Under the pieces are notes generated by a model, which worked only from the letters and a program-made list of their open reading frames with translations, was not told the origin of the DNA and made no database searches. From an uncultured Clostridia bacterium (GTDB lineage Bacteria > Bacillota > Clostridia > UBA1381 > UBA9506), in assembly GCA_934438075.1 (NCBI GenBank), contig CAKSBF010000021.1:1-10254 (forward strand): 10,254 nt of DNA. Direction: 5' to 3'. Both the position numbers and the translations under genes were made by a program. Position 1 is the first letter of the stretch. Each line of letters opens with the position of its first letter. This document shows, piece by piece, positions 1 through 7,703 of the stretch.

Positions 1-3000
1 TCGTATATATGTGTCGTCGTCACGCCGTTCACCGTCTTGCTCTGCCGCAGATTGTTGCCGTCATAAGTATAACCGGCAGTATTTTCACCGTCCTCCACGC
101 TCACCAGGCGGTTAAACGCATCATAACGATAGAAAACCGCGTCCGCATTATCTTGTGTAAGAACCAGTTCCTCCGTCTTGTCCTCTTCTCCCGCTGATGC
201 GCGGATTTCGCTGCGCAGCCGCGCCTCACAGTTGCCGTTCGCATCATAGCAATAATCAAAAATCTCCTGAAAACCGCCGCTTTCCTTCGTCCGGCGCGTC
301 AGGCGGTTGTTCTTGTCATAGCTGAAATACAGCGTGTAGCTCTTCTCTGCGTCTGTAAGGTCGCTGTGCGTTTTGACCGAAATGTTGCCGAAACGGTCAT
401 AACTGTATAGATCTGTATATTGCTCTCCGATCCACTCCGCGGTGATTCTGCCCATGCCGTCATAGCTGTAATTTGAAACCAATCCATCCGCGCTCTGTTG
501 GCTAACATTACCGGCTAGGTCGTACGACAGCTTATAGTTTAGCTCTTCGCCCTTGCCCCTTAGCCGTACGCCGCTCTGCCTGCCTGTTCCGTCATAGTCA
601 TACTCCTTATATGGAAGAGAATCCGTCCGATCCTTTGACAGCCGTCCCGAATTGTAAAAGTAGGTTGTTTTCGCACCGTTTGCATTTAGCGTACGCAATG
701 CATTGGCATTAATAAATGAATATTCCGCATTCAGCATGGTTGCGGTTCCGTTTTTCAGCAAAAAGCTCGCTCGGTTGCCGCTCTCATCATAAGTATATGT
801 TTTTATTATACTTCCTTTTATTTCCTTTGTCAACTCGCCGAAGCCGTCGTACTCATACTGTGTCGTTCCGCTCAAATCCGTCATTTTGCTGACAAGACCC
901 AAGAGGTTATACTCCCACCGCTCGGTCAGACCGCTGCAGCTCCGGCTCGTCATCCGGCCCATACCGTCATAGGTATATTCCGTCACCTTGCCGCTCCGGT
1001 CGGTTTTACGCAAAAGGTTCCCCAAATTGTCATATTCCATTGTTTCCGACTGACCCAGCGCGTCAGTCTGACGAATCATACGCCCCTGTTTATCATATGC
1101 AAAACTTGTCTGCGCATGTTTTTGTGCGTCATATGCCTCTGTCGCCGATTCTAACCCCGTAATGCGGCGCAGAAGATTGCCGCCTGCGTCATATTCATAG
1201 CGCACGGCATGCTCTGCACTGCCGTCGTTGGATATCTCCGCCGTCATGCGGTTCATAGAATCGTAAAGATATCGGGTTGTCTGGTAAACCTCCGGATAAT
1301 CCTTGGATCCCCACCATTGGCGAAGTTTCTTCTGCGTCAGATTGCCGTAAGCATCGTAATATTGGTTTGTGTTAAAATAAATGCTTCGTTTGCTGAAAAT
1401 CTCCTGTCCGCGGGCGTTGTAGGTGTAAGAGGTTAAATCAGATGCAGGATCGGTAACAGAGGAAACATTTCCAAAATTGTCATACTGATAGCTTGTCGTC
1501 CCGAGGGAATCCGTCCGACTCGCAACGCGATTGAACAACAAGTTATAGGTGTAGCTTACTTCTTTTCCGCCAAAATCCGTCTGCTTTATAAGACCGCCCG
1601 CCAAATCATAATCATACGATGCACTGAGACTTTTCTGCAGGTCGTTCTTAATGCCGTTAATTTTTTCTGACACCACGCGTCCCCATTTATCAATACCGCG
1701 CGTTACAACCGTATCATAGGCGAGACCCGTTTTAATCGTTATGCTGCTTTCCTGCACCTCTCCGGCGGCAGCTGTTTTTCCGCCAAATTGTTTTTGGGAA
1801 AGAAGTTTGCTCCCCTCATAAACCTTTTCGCTTTTCACTTCACCATCGCCGAAATAAGTATACTCCGCGCGGCTTTTCTCTGTTCCGGGCGATGAGTATA
1901 AACGCACTCTAACCACTTCACTCTGCTCATTATATGTATTTTGGCGCACCAAATCAAAGCCGCCCGACTCATTTTCCAGATATAACTTTGTCTGGCGTCC
2001 CAGCGCGTCATATTCTATCTTTTGTTTCACGCCGCGCACGTCTGTCACAGTGATAATATTATTCATATCATCATACGCCATGCTGATATATGTACCGTCC
2101 GGATTCGTTTGCTTGGTCAGACGGTGCAAACCATCGTATTCGTACAGCGTTGTACGCTCCCCGTTTTCTGTAACTTGAATTAAATTACCCCAAAAATCAT
2201 ATGTCTCTGTACGCACAATATCCCGCGCTTCCGGCGACTCACCCGACGCCCCCGTAATCGCCTCAACTTGTTTTTCCGTGGTAGTCTTTATCAGACTTAT
2301 GCCATCTGTCCGAGTTGCCGTCAAAGCAGGATAGGTGTAGCTGTACGTGGTTAATCGGTTTCCGTTGCTTCCGTCTGTCATGCTTGTTTCTGTCAGTTCT
2401 CCATTTGTATTATGAGTGTATTTCTCCTTAAAACCAGTACGAATGGAAGCTTTTTCTCCATCTTGATAGTAACTCCATTTTTCGCTGTAGGTTCCGTTTT
2501 TTATATTATATTCCTCACCAATATATACTCCTTCCTCCCGAAGCTGCTTGGTCTTTACCAACAGTCCGTAAGTACTATACTGATATTCTCTTGTGTTCAG
2601 CCCATCCTCTTCCTTTATCAGTTTTTGATGGCTGTCATAAGCTCGCGTAATTGTTTTGATGAACGAATTAAAGTCGCACCGGTTTGTAATTACGATCTGC
2701 GTCGGCAAATAATTGCCCTCTGCCTGGCGTGTCTGGGTATATTCTATAGTGGAGCTTCCCTTTTCGGTTGTCAGTGTTTCCTTTATTACATTTTTTTCAC
2801 TGTCAAACCATTCTGTATGAGTATAATTTTTGCCATAAACTCTCATCGTACTTTCCCTGGTATCAAAATCATAGCTATAGGCCCTGCGATTTATATCTAT
2901 CTGTGAGCCGGGCAAAAATTCTGCCCGCGTGGTCACCACATCATAATCACGCTTTGTGCTGCGAATGCCCGTTTTGTTCATTTTTGTTTCATATTCATAT

Positions 3001-4547
3001 TTTATCTGCGCACCGTTTGGCAGCTCAATCCGGTATAACTGTGATTTTTTACACGGTACGGTGATAACAGCACCCTGCGGCAGCTCGTCACCCATGTACC
3101 ACAAATCTGTAAAGTTTCTGCTGTAATAGGTAACTGCTCTTTCCGCAAAGCCGGGCAACGCTGTATACACTTTGAGAGTATGGATATTATCCTCCTTCAA
3201 AATGTTATTCGGATCCAAGCCATCATCATTGCTCTCGGTCATTTCATAACGGACAGTTGCTGTGCCGTTAACGTCTATGCCGGAAATACGGATCCCTTTG
3301 TCATGCCGCAGTGTCACAGTTCTGCCATAGGTATCAACAATGGTATCACAGCCATCGTCTCCGTAATAGGTAATAACATTACCGAAACGATCCTCCTTTT
3401 TCATCAGGGACAGCATCATATCTCCGTTTTTGGCCGGCCGAAAATAAAACTTCACACCGTCATAACGTGTAATAATCATGCGCGGCGTATCCATCGTTTC
3501 ATCTTCATAATAAACAGGATCATACAGGCTTCTCAAAACTTCAATCCTATACATACCGCTTTGTACTTCTTCTTTTCTGTCGTAAGATATTACCCGTGCA
3601 TAAAGCGGCCGGAAATAGCTGTCATCCGATTCTTCAATATATCTCGCACGGTAAAACAACATCATTCCTGTCTCCGGATCGGTAAATTTTCCATATTCAG
3701 TTGTAGCGCTGGAACTGCGGGTCTGCTCCTGCGACAACACCTGCGCAGCAGGATGTGCCAGCGACCAGCCGTCACCGATTGCCATGCTGTCAAAGGAATA
3801 AGAACTGCTGTAAATGTTGCTGTGGATTGCATGCAGTTCTATGATATCAGGCCGGGTAGTTTTATCCCGTACCAAAACAACATCATTTCCTTTTGGCAGT
3901 GCACGAGCATGATAAAACGGCTTTCCAAATGAAAAACCAATTTCTTTCGGCGATTTCAAATCATACGCATAATAAGTATACTTTTCCTGTGCACTTCCAC
4001 TGCCAATGCCGCCCCCGGGAGAACCCCAATTGCCTACTTTGTTTTTTGTATAATCGGCCGCCGTGTAAATAATACCGTTTTGTTCCTTCTGCAGAAGCTC
4101 GTTTTCACTTCCAAACGCAATGTAAACAGGCTCCGATGAACTGTCGCCGTTTATGTAATAGCGATATACATATTTATCGCTTGAATTAACGGTATCCAAC
4201 CGTGCCCCTCCCAACACGCTGTAAACCATCTGTTCCCCAAAGCGGTCATCATCATCGTTGGAATTGTATCTTCTTTGCAAAACCAAATCAAAGCCACCCT
4301 TGCCGGGCAGAGTTAAATCCGTTGCACTATAAGCCAGCGCCCCCTCTGCAGTCATAACATTTTCATTTCCTGCATCCGAGACAGCGCTGGGCGCCCTTTG
4401 CTCCTGCTTATATTTATCAAAGTATGACTCCAGTTCATAATATCGGTTCAAGGCATCTGATGTGCTCTCTGCAAATGCTGCAGAAGAGAAAACACACAAC
4501 AAAACAAAAAAACAAGCCGCAAAATATATTTTCAGATATTTTTTCAT
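1..4547 (-). CDS. Sec-exported Rhs/YD-repeat polymorphic toxin, 3' end beyond window
   Basis: One uninterrupted frame of 1515 codons runs from ATG 4547 off the left edge. I translated it throughout and checked the frame at several points. Residues 1-26 form a Sec signal peptide (MKKYLK, hydrophobic core, cleavage after AFA). Residues 76-96 carry the TDLTLPGKGGFDL...RRYNS motif typical of the start of Rhs/SpvB/TcC-like shells. About 500 residues of non-repeat N-terminal domain follow. From about residue 630 to the edge there are roughly thirty YD repeats, such as YEYDGLHRLTKQ, YTYDGMGRMTSR and YRYDAFNRLVSV. Rhs proteins of this kind build a hollow beta-cage around a C-terminal toxin. The core-end motif, autocleavage site and toxin are not in the window. 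The start is set by AGGAG at 4554-4558, six bases upstream and overlapping the previous gene's TAG. The Sec signal resembles the wall-associated WapA route rather than type VI secretion. The Rhs family is secure; the toxin type is unknown. Confidence 0.95.
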   Translation of the reverse strand, partial: MKKYLKIYFAACFFVLLCVFSSAAFAESTSDALNRYYELESYFDKYKQEQRAPSAVSDAGNENVMTAEGALAYSATDLTLPGKGGFDLVLQRRYNSNDDDDRFGEQMVYSVLGGARLDTVNSSDKYVYRYYINGDSSSEPVYIAFGSENELLQKEQNGIIYTAADYTKNKVGNWGSPGGGIGSGSAQEKYTYYAYDLKSPKEIGFSFGKPFYHARALPKGNDVVLVRDKTTRPDIIELHAIHSNIYSSSYSFDSMAIGDGWSLAHPAAQVLSQEQTRSSSATTEYGKFTDPETGMMLFYRARYIEESDDSYFRPLYARVISYDRKEEVQSGMYRIEVLRSLYDPVYYEDETMDTPRMIITRYDGVKFYFRPAKNGDMMLSLMKKEDRFGNVITYYGDDGCDTIVDTYGRTVTLRHDKGIRISGIDVNGTATVRYEMTESNDDGLDPNNILKEDNIHTLKVYTALPGFAERAVTYYSRNFTDLWYMGDELPQGAVITVPCKKSQLYRIELPNGAQIKYEYETKMNKTGIRSTKRDYDVVTTRAEFLPGSQIDINRRAYSYDFDTRESTMRVYGKNYTHTEWFDSEKNVIKETLTTEKGSSTIEYTQTRQAEGNYLPTQIVITNRCDFNSFIKTITRAYDSHQKLIKEEDGLNTREYQYSTYGLLVKTKQLREEGVYIGEEYNIKNGTYSEKWSYYQDGEKASIRTGFKEKYTHNTNGELTETSMTDGSNGNRLTTYSYTYPALTATRTDGISLIKTTTEKQVEAITGASGESPEARDIVRTETYDFWGNLIQVTENGERTTLYEYDGLHRLTKQTNPDGTYISMAYDDMNNIITVTDVRGVKQKIEYDALGRQTKLYLENESGGFDLVRQNTYNEQSEVVRVRLYSSPGTEKSRAEYTYFGDGEVKSEKVYEGSKLLSQKQFGGKTAAAGEVQESSITIKTGLAYDTVVTRGIDKWGRVVSEKINGIKNDLQKSLSASYDYDLAGGLIKQTDFGGKEVSYTYNLLFNRVASRTDSLGTTSYQYDNFGNVSSVTDPASDLTSYTYNARGQEIFSKRSIYFNTNQYYDAYGNLTQKKLRQWWGSKDYPEVYQTTRYLYDSMNRMTAEISNDGSAEHAVRYEYDAGGNLLRRITGLESATEAYDAQKHAQTSFAYDKQGRMIRQTDALGQSETMEYDNLGNLLRKTDRSGKVTEYTYDGMGRMTSRSCSGLTERWEYNLLGLVSKMTDLSGTTQYEYDGFGELTKEIKGSIIKTYTYDESGNRASFLLKNGTATMLNAEYSFINANALRTLNANGAKTTYFYNSGRLSKDRTDSLPYKEYDYDGTGRQSGVRLRGKGEELNYKLSYDLAGNVSQQSADGLVSNYSYDGMGRITAEWIGEQYTDLYSYDRFGNISVKTHSDLTDAEKSYTLYFSYDKNNRLTRRTKESGGFQEIFDYCYDANGNCEARLRSEIRASAGEEDKTEELVLTQDNADAVFYRYDAFNRLVSVEDGENTAGYTYDGNNLRQSKTVNGVTTTHIY

Positions 4548-4556
4548 GTCTTTCTC

Positions 4557-5564
4557 CTATCTCATATATTCTTTTAAGGACATTCCCTTTTTATTTGCAT
4601 TTTCCAAATTCTCTTCCAGCTCCCGAATGCTAAAACCACTGTCTATTAATTCTTTAATATCTTGTTTCGAAACATTCTCAAGCTTGCTTTTTGCAAAGGA
4701 CAATACTTCCTCCGAATCCTTCTCTGAAAGCTTCAGCTTTTCCATTGTTCTTTTAATGATCTCATTTTTAGCATAAAGCCTCTGCTGCGCTTGCTGTGCC
4801 TTTTCTGCAAGCTCTCTAATATCAATACCCGTAACATCCGCCATTACAATATCTGCATAAATCTCCTGAACACTCGCCGAGGCATGAAAGCATTCCGCTG
4901 TGACGCCTTCCTTCTGATACACCTCCTGTGCAATCTCATTCCAAGCTTTGCCCGAAATTTTTTCATCTAAAATCTCTTGGATTGTTTTTGTACCTTTACG
5001 GCTCATAATATTTGCAGAATGAATCTCTTCCAAGGTAATACCGGCATTCATATATGCCGTAATATCCCCCTCATTTAAAACGCCGCCTCTGTTCTCCGTA
5101 AGGGAATTAAATGCCCCTTCAATCCAATTTTTCCCATGAATTTTAATAGTCTGTGCCTCATCATAAATTGCTTTGGCGTAGGCCCAGTCTCTCTGACAAT
5201 CCGTATCCTGCGCAAAGTCATAAACGTCAAGAAGCTTGTCCAAGTCATATCCGTTCCGAACCCATTGATACAGCTGAAACATGTCTTTTGAGGAAAATTG
5301 ATACATGGTACTGAATCGCAGCAATTTTTCCATGAGCGCCGCCACTTCATCCGGATACATCCCTTGTTTTTCTAAAAGCGACACAAAATCCGGCTGACGG
5401 GCCGCTTGCACCAGCTGTCCAACCATTCTTTCCGTATTTGTTTCCGCATTTATTTTTTCCCAACTAATCGTCAGGCTTTCTGATATTTCGCTTTTTAAAG
5501 CATACACACCTCCTGCTGCCAACAGCAGGAATAATACAATGACAGCGCCAACTTTTTTTCGCAT
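4557..5564 (-). CDS. Secreted or membrane-anchored helical protein of unknown family, Rhs operon partner
   Basis: This 335-residue protein belongs to no family I recognise. It opens with a signal peptide or single N-terminal membrane anchor (MRKKVGAVIVLFLLLAAGG, possible cleavage after VYA, about residue 22), so it acts outside the cytoplasm. The rest looks all-helical and highly charged. A loose recurring motif, glycine then an aromatic or aliphatic residue, a polar residue and I/L, then a helix, is seen in GYDLDKLLDVYDFA, GITLEEIHSAN, GIDIRELAEKAQ, GFSIRELEENLE and GMSLKEYMR. This suggests short helical-hairpin repeats. AGGAGG at 5573-5578 lies eight bases upstream of the ATG and overlaps the TAG of the preceding gene. 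The following Rhs gene starts nine bases after this gene's stop. The position between a secreted repeat protein and a secreted Rhs suggests a role in folding, anchoring or release of the Rhs protein. That role is inference only. Confidence 0.85.
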   Translation of the reverse strand: MRKKVGAVIVLFLLLAAGGVYALKSEISESLTISWEKINAETNTERMVGQLVQAARQPDFVSLLEKQGMYPDEVAALMEKLLRFSTMYQFSSKDMFQLYQWVRNGYDLDKLLDVYDFAQDTDCQRDWAYAKAIYDEAQTIKIHGKNWIEGAFNSLTENRGGVLNEGDITAYMNAGITLEEIHSANIMSRKGTKTIQEILDEKISGKAWNEIAQEVYQKEGVTAECFHASASVQEIYADIVMADVTGIDIRELAEKAQQAQQRLYAKNEIIKRTMEKLKLSEKDSEEVLSFAKSKLENVSKQDIKELIDSGFSIRELEENLENANKKGMSLKEYMR

Positions 5565-5576
5565 AAAATCTGCCTC

Positions 5577-6866
5577 CTATCTGCTAATGGTGAATACCGT
5601 TTCTCCGGAATAGCCGTCCAAAAACTTAAATTTAAAAATATTCAATACTCCGCTCCATACCTTGTTCTGGGGAATCTTTGTATTCAAGATTTTAAATTTA
5701 ATTTTACCGGGTTCAAAGGCTGTAATTTCTACATTGCCACGAACCCCGCAGCCTATCGAGTCATCCGAATATGCTCCAAAAAAGCTGACAGGCTCTACTT
5801 GTTCACTTCGATAAGCTAGACTAAAAATTTTATTTTCAAAAGAGCTGTTCTCCTTTATCCGCGCAAATAAGCGTACTACTTCATTTGCTTCCCCGGTCAG
5901 TCTGTAAGTATATTCTGTTTCTGCCGGTTCGGCGCCTCCTTCATATGTAAATGCAACAGTTGCGGGCGTGACTACTTTCCTGCCGCTTACTTTCACCTGA
6001 TAGGTACCGGCAGGCATGGTGTCGGATAGCTTAAAACTAAAGCGATACGCCCCGTCCGCACCGCTGAGCATTTGGTCAATATATGCCACCTCGCCGTTCG
6101 GTGCATTTACCAAAAGCGTTACCTGCTGATTCGCTCCGCTGCTGATCCTGCCGCTCACTGTTATTCTGCCGTCGCTTATCTCTGCTGCAGCTGTAACTGT
6201 TACCGGTTGCGGTTCTTCCGATAGTTGATAATTAAATTCTGCTGTTGCGGGCGTAACCACTTTCCTGCCGCTTACTTTCACCTGATAGGTACCGGCAGGC
6301 ATGGTGGCGGATAGCTTAAAACTAAAACGATACGCCCCGTCCGCACCGCTGAGCATTTGGTCAATATATGCCACCTCGCCGTTCGGTGCATTTACCAAAA
6401 GCGTTACCTGCTGATTCGCTCCGCTGCTGATCCTGCCGCTCACTGTTATTCTGCCGTCGCTTATCTCTGCTGCAGCTGTAACTGTTACCGGTTGCGGTTC
6501 TTCCGATAGTTGATAATTAAATTCTGCTGTTGCGGGCGTAACCACTTTCCTGCCGCTTACTTTCACCTGATAGGTACCGGCAGGCATGGTGGCGGATAGC
6601 TTAAAACTAAAACGATACGCCCCGTCCGCACCGCTGAGCATTTGGTCAATATATGCCACCTCGCCGTTCGGTGCATTTACCAAAAGCGTTACCTGCTGAT
6701 TCGCTCCGCTGCTGATCTTGCCGCTCACCGTTACGCTCTCACTGTTATTTTGCACCATGCACGTTACACCAACAGACGGCTGTGCAAATACCTTTAAAGA
6801 GCCAAGTACAAACAGCAGCACTACAAAAATAATTCTCAATAGGCCTTTTTTCACATATTTCATCAT
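5577..6866 (-). CDS. Secreted protein with three near-identical 95-residue Ig-like repeats
   Basis: The protein is 429 residues from ATG 6866. An in-frame ATG at 6905 lacks a ribosome binding site, whereas AAGGGCGGG at 6870-6878 precedes 6866 and the signal peptide MMKYVKKGLLRIIFVVLLF...FA begins there. ATG 6863 is an equally possible start. Three copies of a 95-residue unit follow (about 32-126, 127-221, 222-316). Each contains TVSGRISSGANQQVTLLVN, NGEVAYIDQ, GAYRFSFKL and MPAGTYQVKVSG, a beta-sandwich pattern common in Firmicute surface proteins. From about residue 331 a different beta-rich domain begins (TYRLTGEANEVVRLF, FSLAYRSEQVEPVSF, GKIKFKILN, VWSGVLNIFKFKF). It resembles cohesin or carbohydrate-binding folds, which is a weak assignment. 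The gene is first in the three-gene operon behind a strong promoter. A stalk or surface-adhesion role for displaying the Rhs protein is plausible but unproven. Confidence 0.87.
   Translation of the reverse strand: MMKYVKKGLLRIIFVVLLFVLGSLKVFAQPSVGVTCMVQNNSESVTVSGKISSGANQQVTLLVNAPNGEVAYIDQMLSGADGAYRFSFKLSATMPAGTYQVKVSGRKVVTPATAEFNYQLSEEPQPVTVTAAAEISDGRITVSGRISSGANQQVTLLVNAPNGEVAYIDQMLSGADGAYRFSFKLSATMPAGTYQVKVSGRKVVTPATAEFNYQLSEEPQPVTVTAAAEISDGRITVSGRISSGANQQVTLLVNAPNGEVAYIDQMLSGADGAYRFSFKLSDTMPAGTYQVKVSGRKVVTPATVAFTYEGGAEPAETEYTYRLTGEANEVVRLFARIKENSSFENKIFSLAYRSEQVEPVSFFGAYSDDSIGCGVRGNVEITAFEPGKIKFKILNTKIPQNKVWSGVLNIFKFKFLDGYSGETVFTISR
5919..6773 (-). repeat. Three tandem 285-bp in-frame repeats
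   Basis: The same landmark (caggcatggt) recurs at 6011, 6296 and 6581, giving an exact 285-bp period, or 95 codons. Over the full period starting at 6011 and 6296 I find only two differences (t/g in gtgtcgg versus gtggcgg, and g/a in ctaaagcg versus ctaaaacg). The copies starting at 6296 and 6581 are identical for about 137 bases, then diverge towards the N-terminal end of the protein. Such identity, including third codon positions, points to recent duplication or gene conversion. The outer borders are approximate. Confidence 0.93.
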
Positions 6867-6869
6867 AAT

Positions 6870-6878
6870 CCCGCCCTT
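6870..6878 (-). promoter_or_regulatory. Ribosome binding site that selects the start at 6866
   Basis: On the minus strand AAGGGCGGG precedes ATG 6866, with its AAGGG part seven bases from the start codon. No comparable site precedes the longer in-frame ATG at 6905, which would also add thirteen unlikely residues before the signal peptide. Confidence 0.65.
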
Positions 6879-6932
6879 ATAAATAGATATTTTAAAATAT
6901 ATCATTTTGCCATTGTATATTTTATTGTCTTT

Positions 6933-6960
6933 ATTATATCACAACATATATATTTGTCAA
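6933..6960 (-). promoter_or_regulatory. Consensus sigma-A promoter of the three-gene Rhs operon
   Basis: On the minus strand a perfect TTGACA (6955-6960) is followed by a 16-base spacer and a perfect TATAAT (6933-6938). The expected transcription start is near 6926, giving a leader of about 60 bases to ATG 6866. The flanks are extremely AT-rich. The match to the housekeeping consensus suggests strong, constitutive-type transcription. The spacer is one base shorter than the optimum, and the AT-rich setting raises the chance of random matches somewhat. Confidence 0.78.
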
Positions 6961-7016
6961 TATATTATATATTTTATTATTATTTGACGAAATATGATTC
7001 TATATTTGATAATGCA

Positions 7017-7057
7017 AAAGGCCATAACAAGTACAAAATGTATTTGTCATGACCTTT
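7017..7057 (-). terminator. Hairpin, probable transcription terminator of the cassette array
   Basis: On the minus strand AAAGGTCATGACAA (7044-7057) can pair with TTGTTATGGCCTTT (7017-7030) over 14 positions, with two G-U pairs and a 13-base loop that can itself pair partly (UAC/GUA). On plus-strand RNA the same two positions are C-A mismatches, which favours minus-strand function. The U tract after the stem is short (CCUUUUGCAUU), so termination efficiency is uncertain. Its place between the cassette array and the operon promoter fits a terminator that insulates the two. Confidence 0.6.
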
Positions 7058-7151
7058 ATAATAAAACTATATATTTATTTAACCTAATTGCTCCCGCCGA
7101 GTCCTTGCGGTAGAGAATCCCCGTCGCGCCGTATATGTAAGCACGGCTTAC
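7056..7151 (-). pseudogene. Rhs core remnant (YD-repeat scrap)
   Basis: A 31-codon frame bounded by a stop on each side (TAG at 7152-7154, TAA at 7056-7058) contains the stretch YIYGATGILYRKDSAGAIR (about 7083-7139). This is a clear piece of Rhs core of the kind that normally precedes the YYLYNAHGD segment. It has no start codon, promoter or continuation, so it is a dead fragment. It is more GC-rich than its AT-rich surroundings. It would correspond to a position shortly after the point where the large Rhs gene leaves the window at base 1. It probably marks an old recombination junction. Confidence 0.75.
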
Positions 7152-7230
7152 CTAGCTATTTTCTTATCAGCATTCAATAGTTAACCCTCTAGCTGCTTCC
7201 TTTAAATATGGAATCGCCATACAATCTGCG
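7152..7230 (-). other. Short spacer with a possible gene-end remnant
   Basis: Between the DUF2691-like gene and the Rhs scrap lies a frame open from 7235 to a tandem TGA-TAA stop beginning at 7169. It reads NSADCMAIPYLKEAARGL and then a few more residues. It looks like the C-terminus of a protein, with no identifiable parent. It may be chance or the tail of a displaced toxin or immunity gene. I see no RNA gene or promoter here. Confidence 0.3.
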
Positions 7231-7695
7231 CTATTCTAGTACATAAAAATTTTTCCTTGTATCATTTGCTTCAGTAATGAAACTTAAACCCGAAAAATGG
7301 TAATTACTGCAAGTTTGATACATTGCCCTTAGAATGCCTTCGCTCTTACAATATATCTCTACATATATTGAGTCACTACAAAATAGGATTAATTGGCAAT
7401 CACTTTTAAGAAAATCCTCATAAGTCTCTATTTCTTCTACAAGAGCTATATCATTAAAAAAGGCTTGAATATTAGCATTAACTATATAATAATTTTCCAA
7501 CATGATTCTTTTTAAAAATGATTCACCCTTAATAATATTTTGCTGAAACAACGGTTGAAAGGCATCTGCCTGTTTGCAAATAATCTCTGATTCTCTTATC
7601 TTCCAAACATATTTTTTTATGTTTATGCTTTTTAAAATTAAGTATAAATAATTATTCCAATCGTTATTAATTTTAAATTGTAACCCTCTAATCAT
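7231..7695 (-). CDS. DUF2691-like protein, candidate immunity protein of the orphan Rhs tip
   Basis: This 154-residue protein has no signal peptide or membrane segment and is therefore cytoplasmic. From memory of the family it resembles DUF2691: an N-terminal MxRGxxFxI segment, the central block IETYEDFLKSDCQLILFCSD followed by YVEIYCKSE, and a C-terminal FITEANDTR. The length fits that family, at about 150 residues. The gene starts eight bases after the toxin-tip stop codon. Its AGGTG (7701-7705) overlaps that stop, the usual toxin-immunity coupling. Base composition is much more AT-rich than the Rhs core pieces, consistent with acquisition as a cassette. Immunity function is inferred from position, since the biochemical role of DUF2691 is unknown to me. 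Small size, acidic stretches and tight coupling support it. Confidence 0.8.
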   Translation of the reverse strand: MIRGLQFKINNDWNNYLYLILKSINIKKYVWKIRESEIICKQADAFQPLFQQNIIKGESFLKRIMLENYYIVNANIQAFFNDIALVEEIETYEDFLKSDCQLILFCSDSIYVEIYCKSEGILRAMYQTCSNYHFSGLSFITEANDTRKNFYVLE

Positions 7696-7703
7696 AAATA
7701 CAC

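Noticed and set aside
2412..2906. Open plus-strand frame of 164 codons with hydrophobic stretches that mimic a membrane protein
   Set aside because: It is antisense to YD-repeat coding sequence. The hydrophobic residues come from complementing Glu/Lys/Tyr-rich codons.
3180..3932. Open plus-strand frame of 250 codons
   Set aside because: It lies antisense to the continuous Rhs frame, has no ribosome binding site and its protein has no recognisable domain. It is a by-product of the opposite strand.
5075..5350. Minus-strand frame of 91 codons
   Set aside because: It sits inside the 335-residue gene in another frame, with no start signal and no domain.
5919..6773. CRISPR-like array
   Set aside because: The repeats are 285 bp, contiguous and in frame within a coding gene, with no spacers.
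6961..7016. Operator-like repeats (GTCAAATA near 6985 and GACAAATA near 6957)
   Set aside because: They are imperfect and embedded in AT-rich sequence where such matches are common. There is no clear palindrome.
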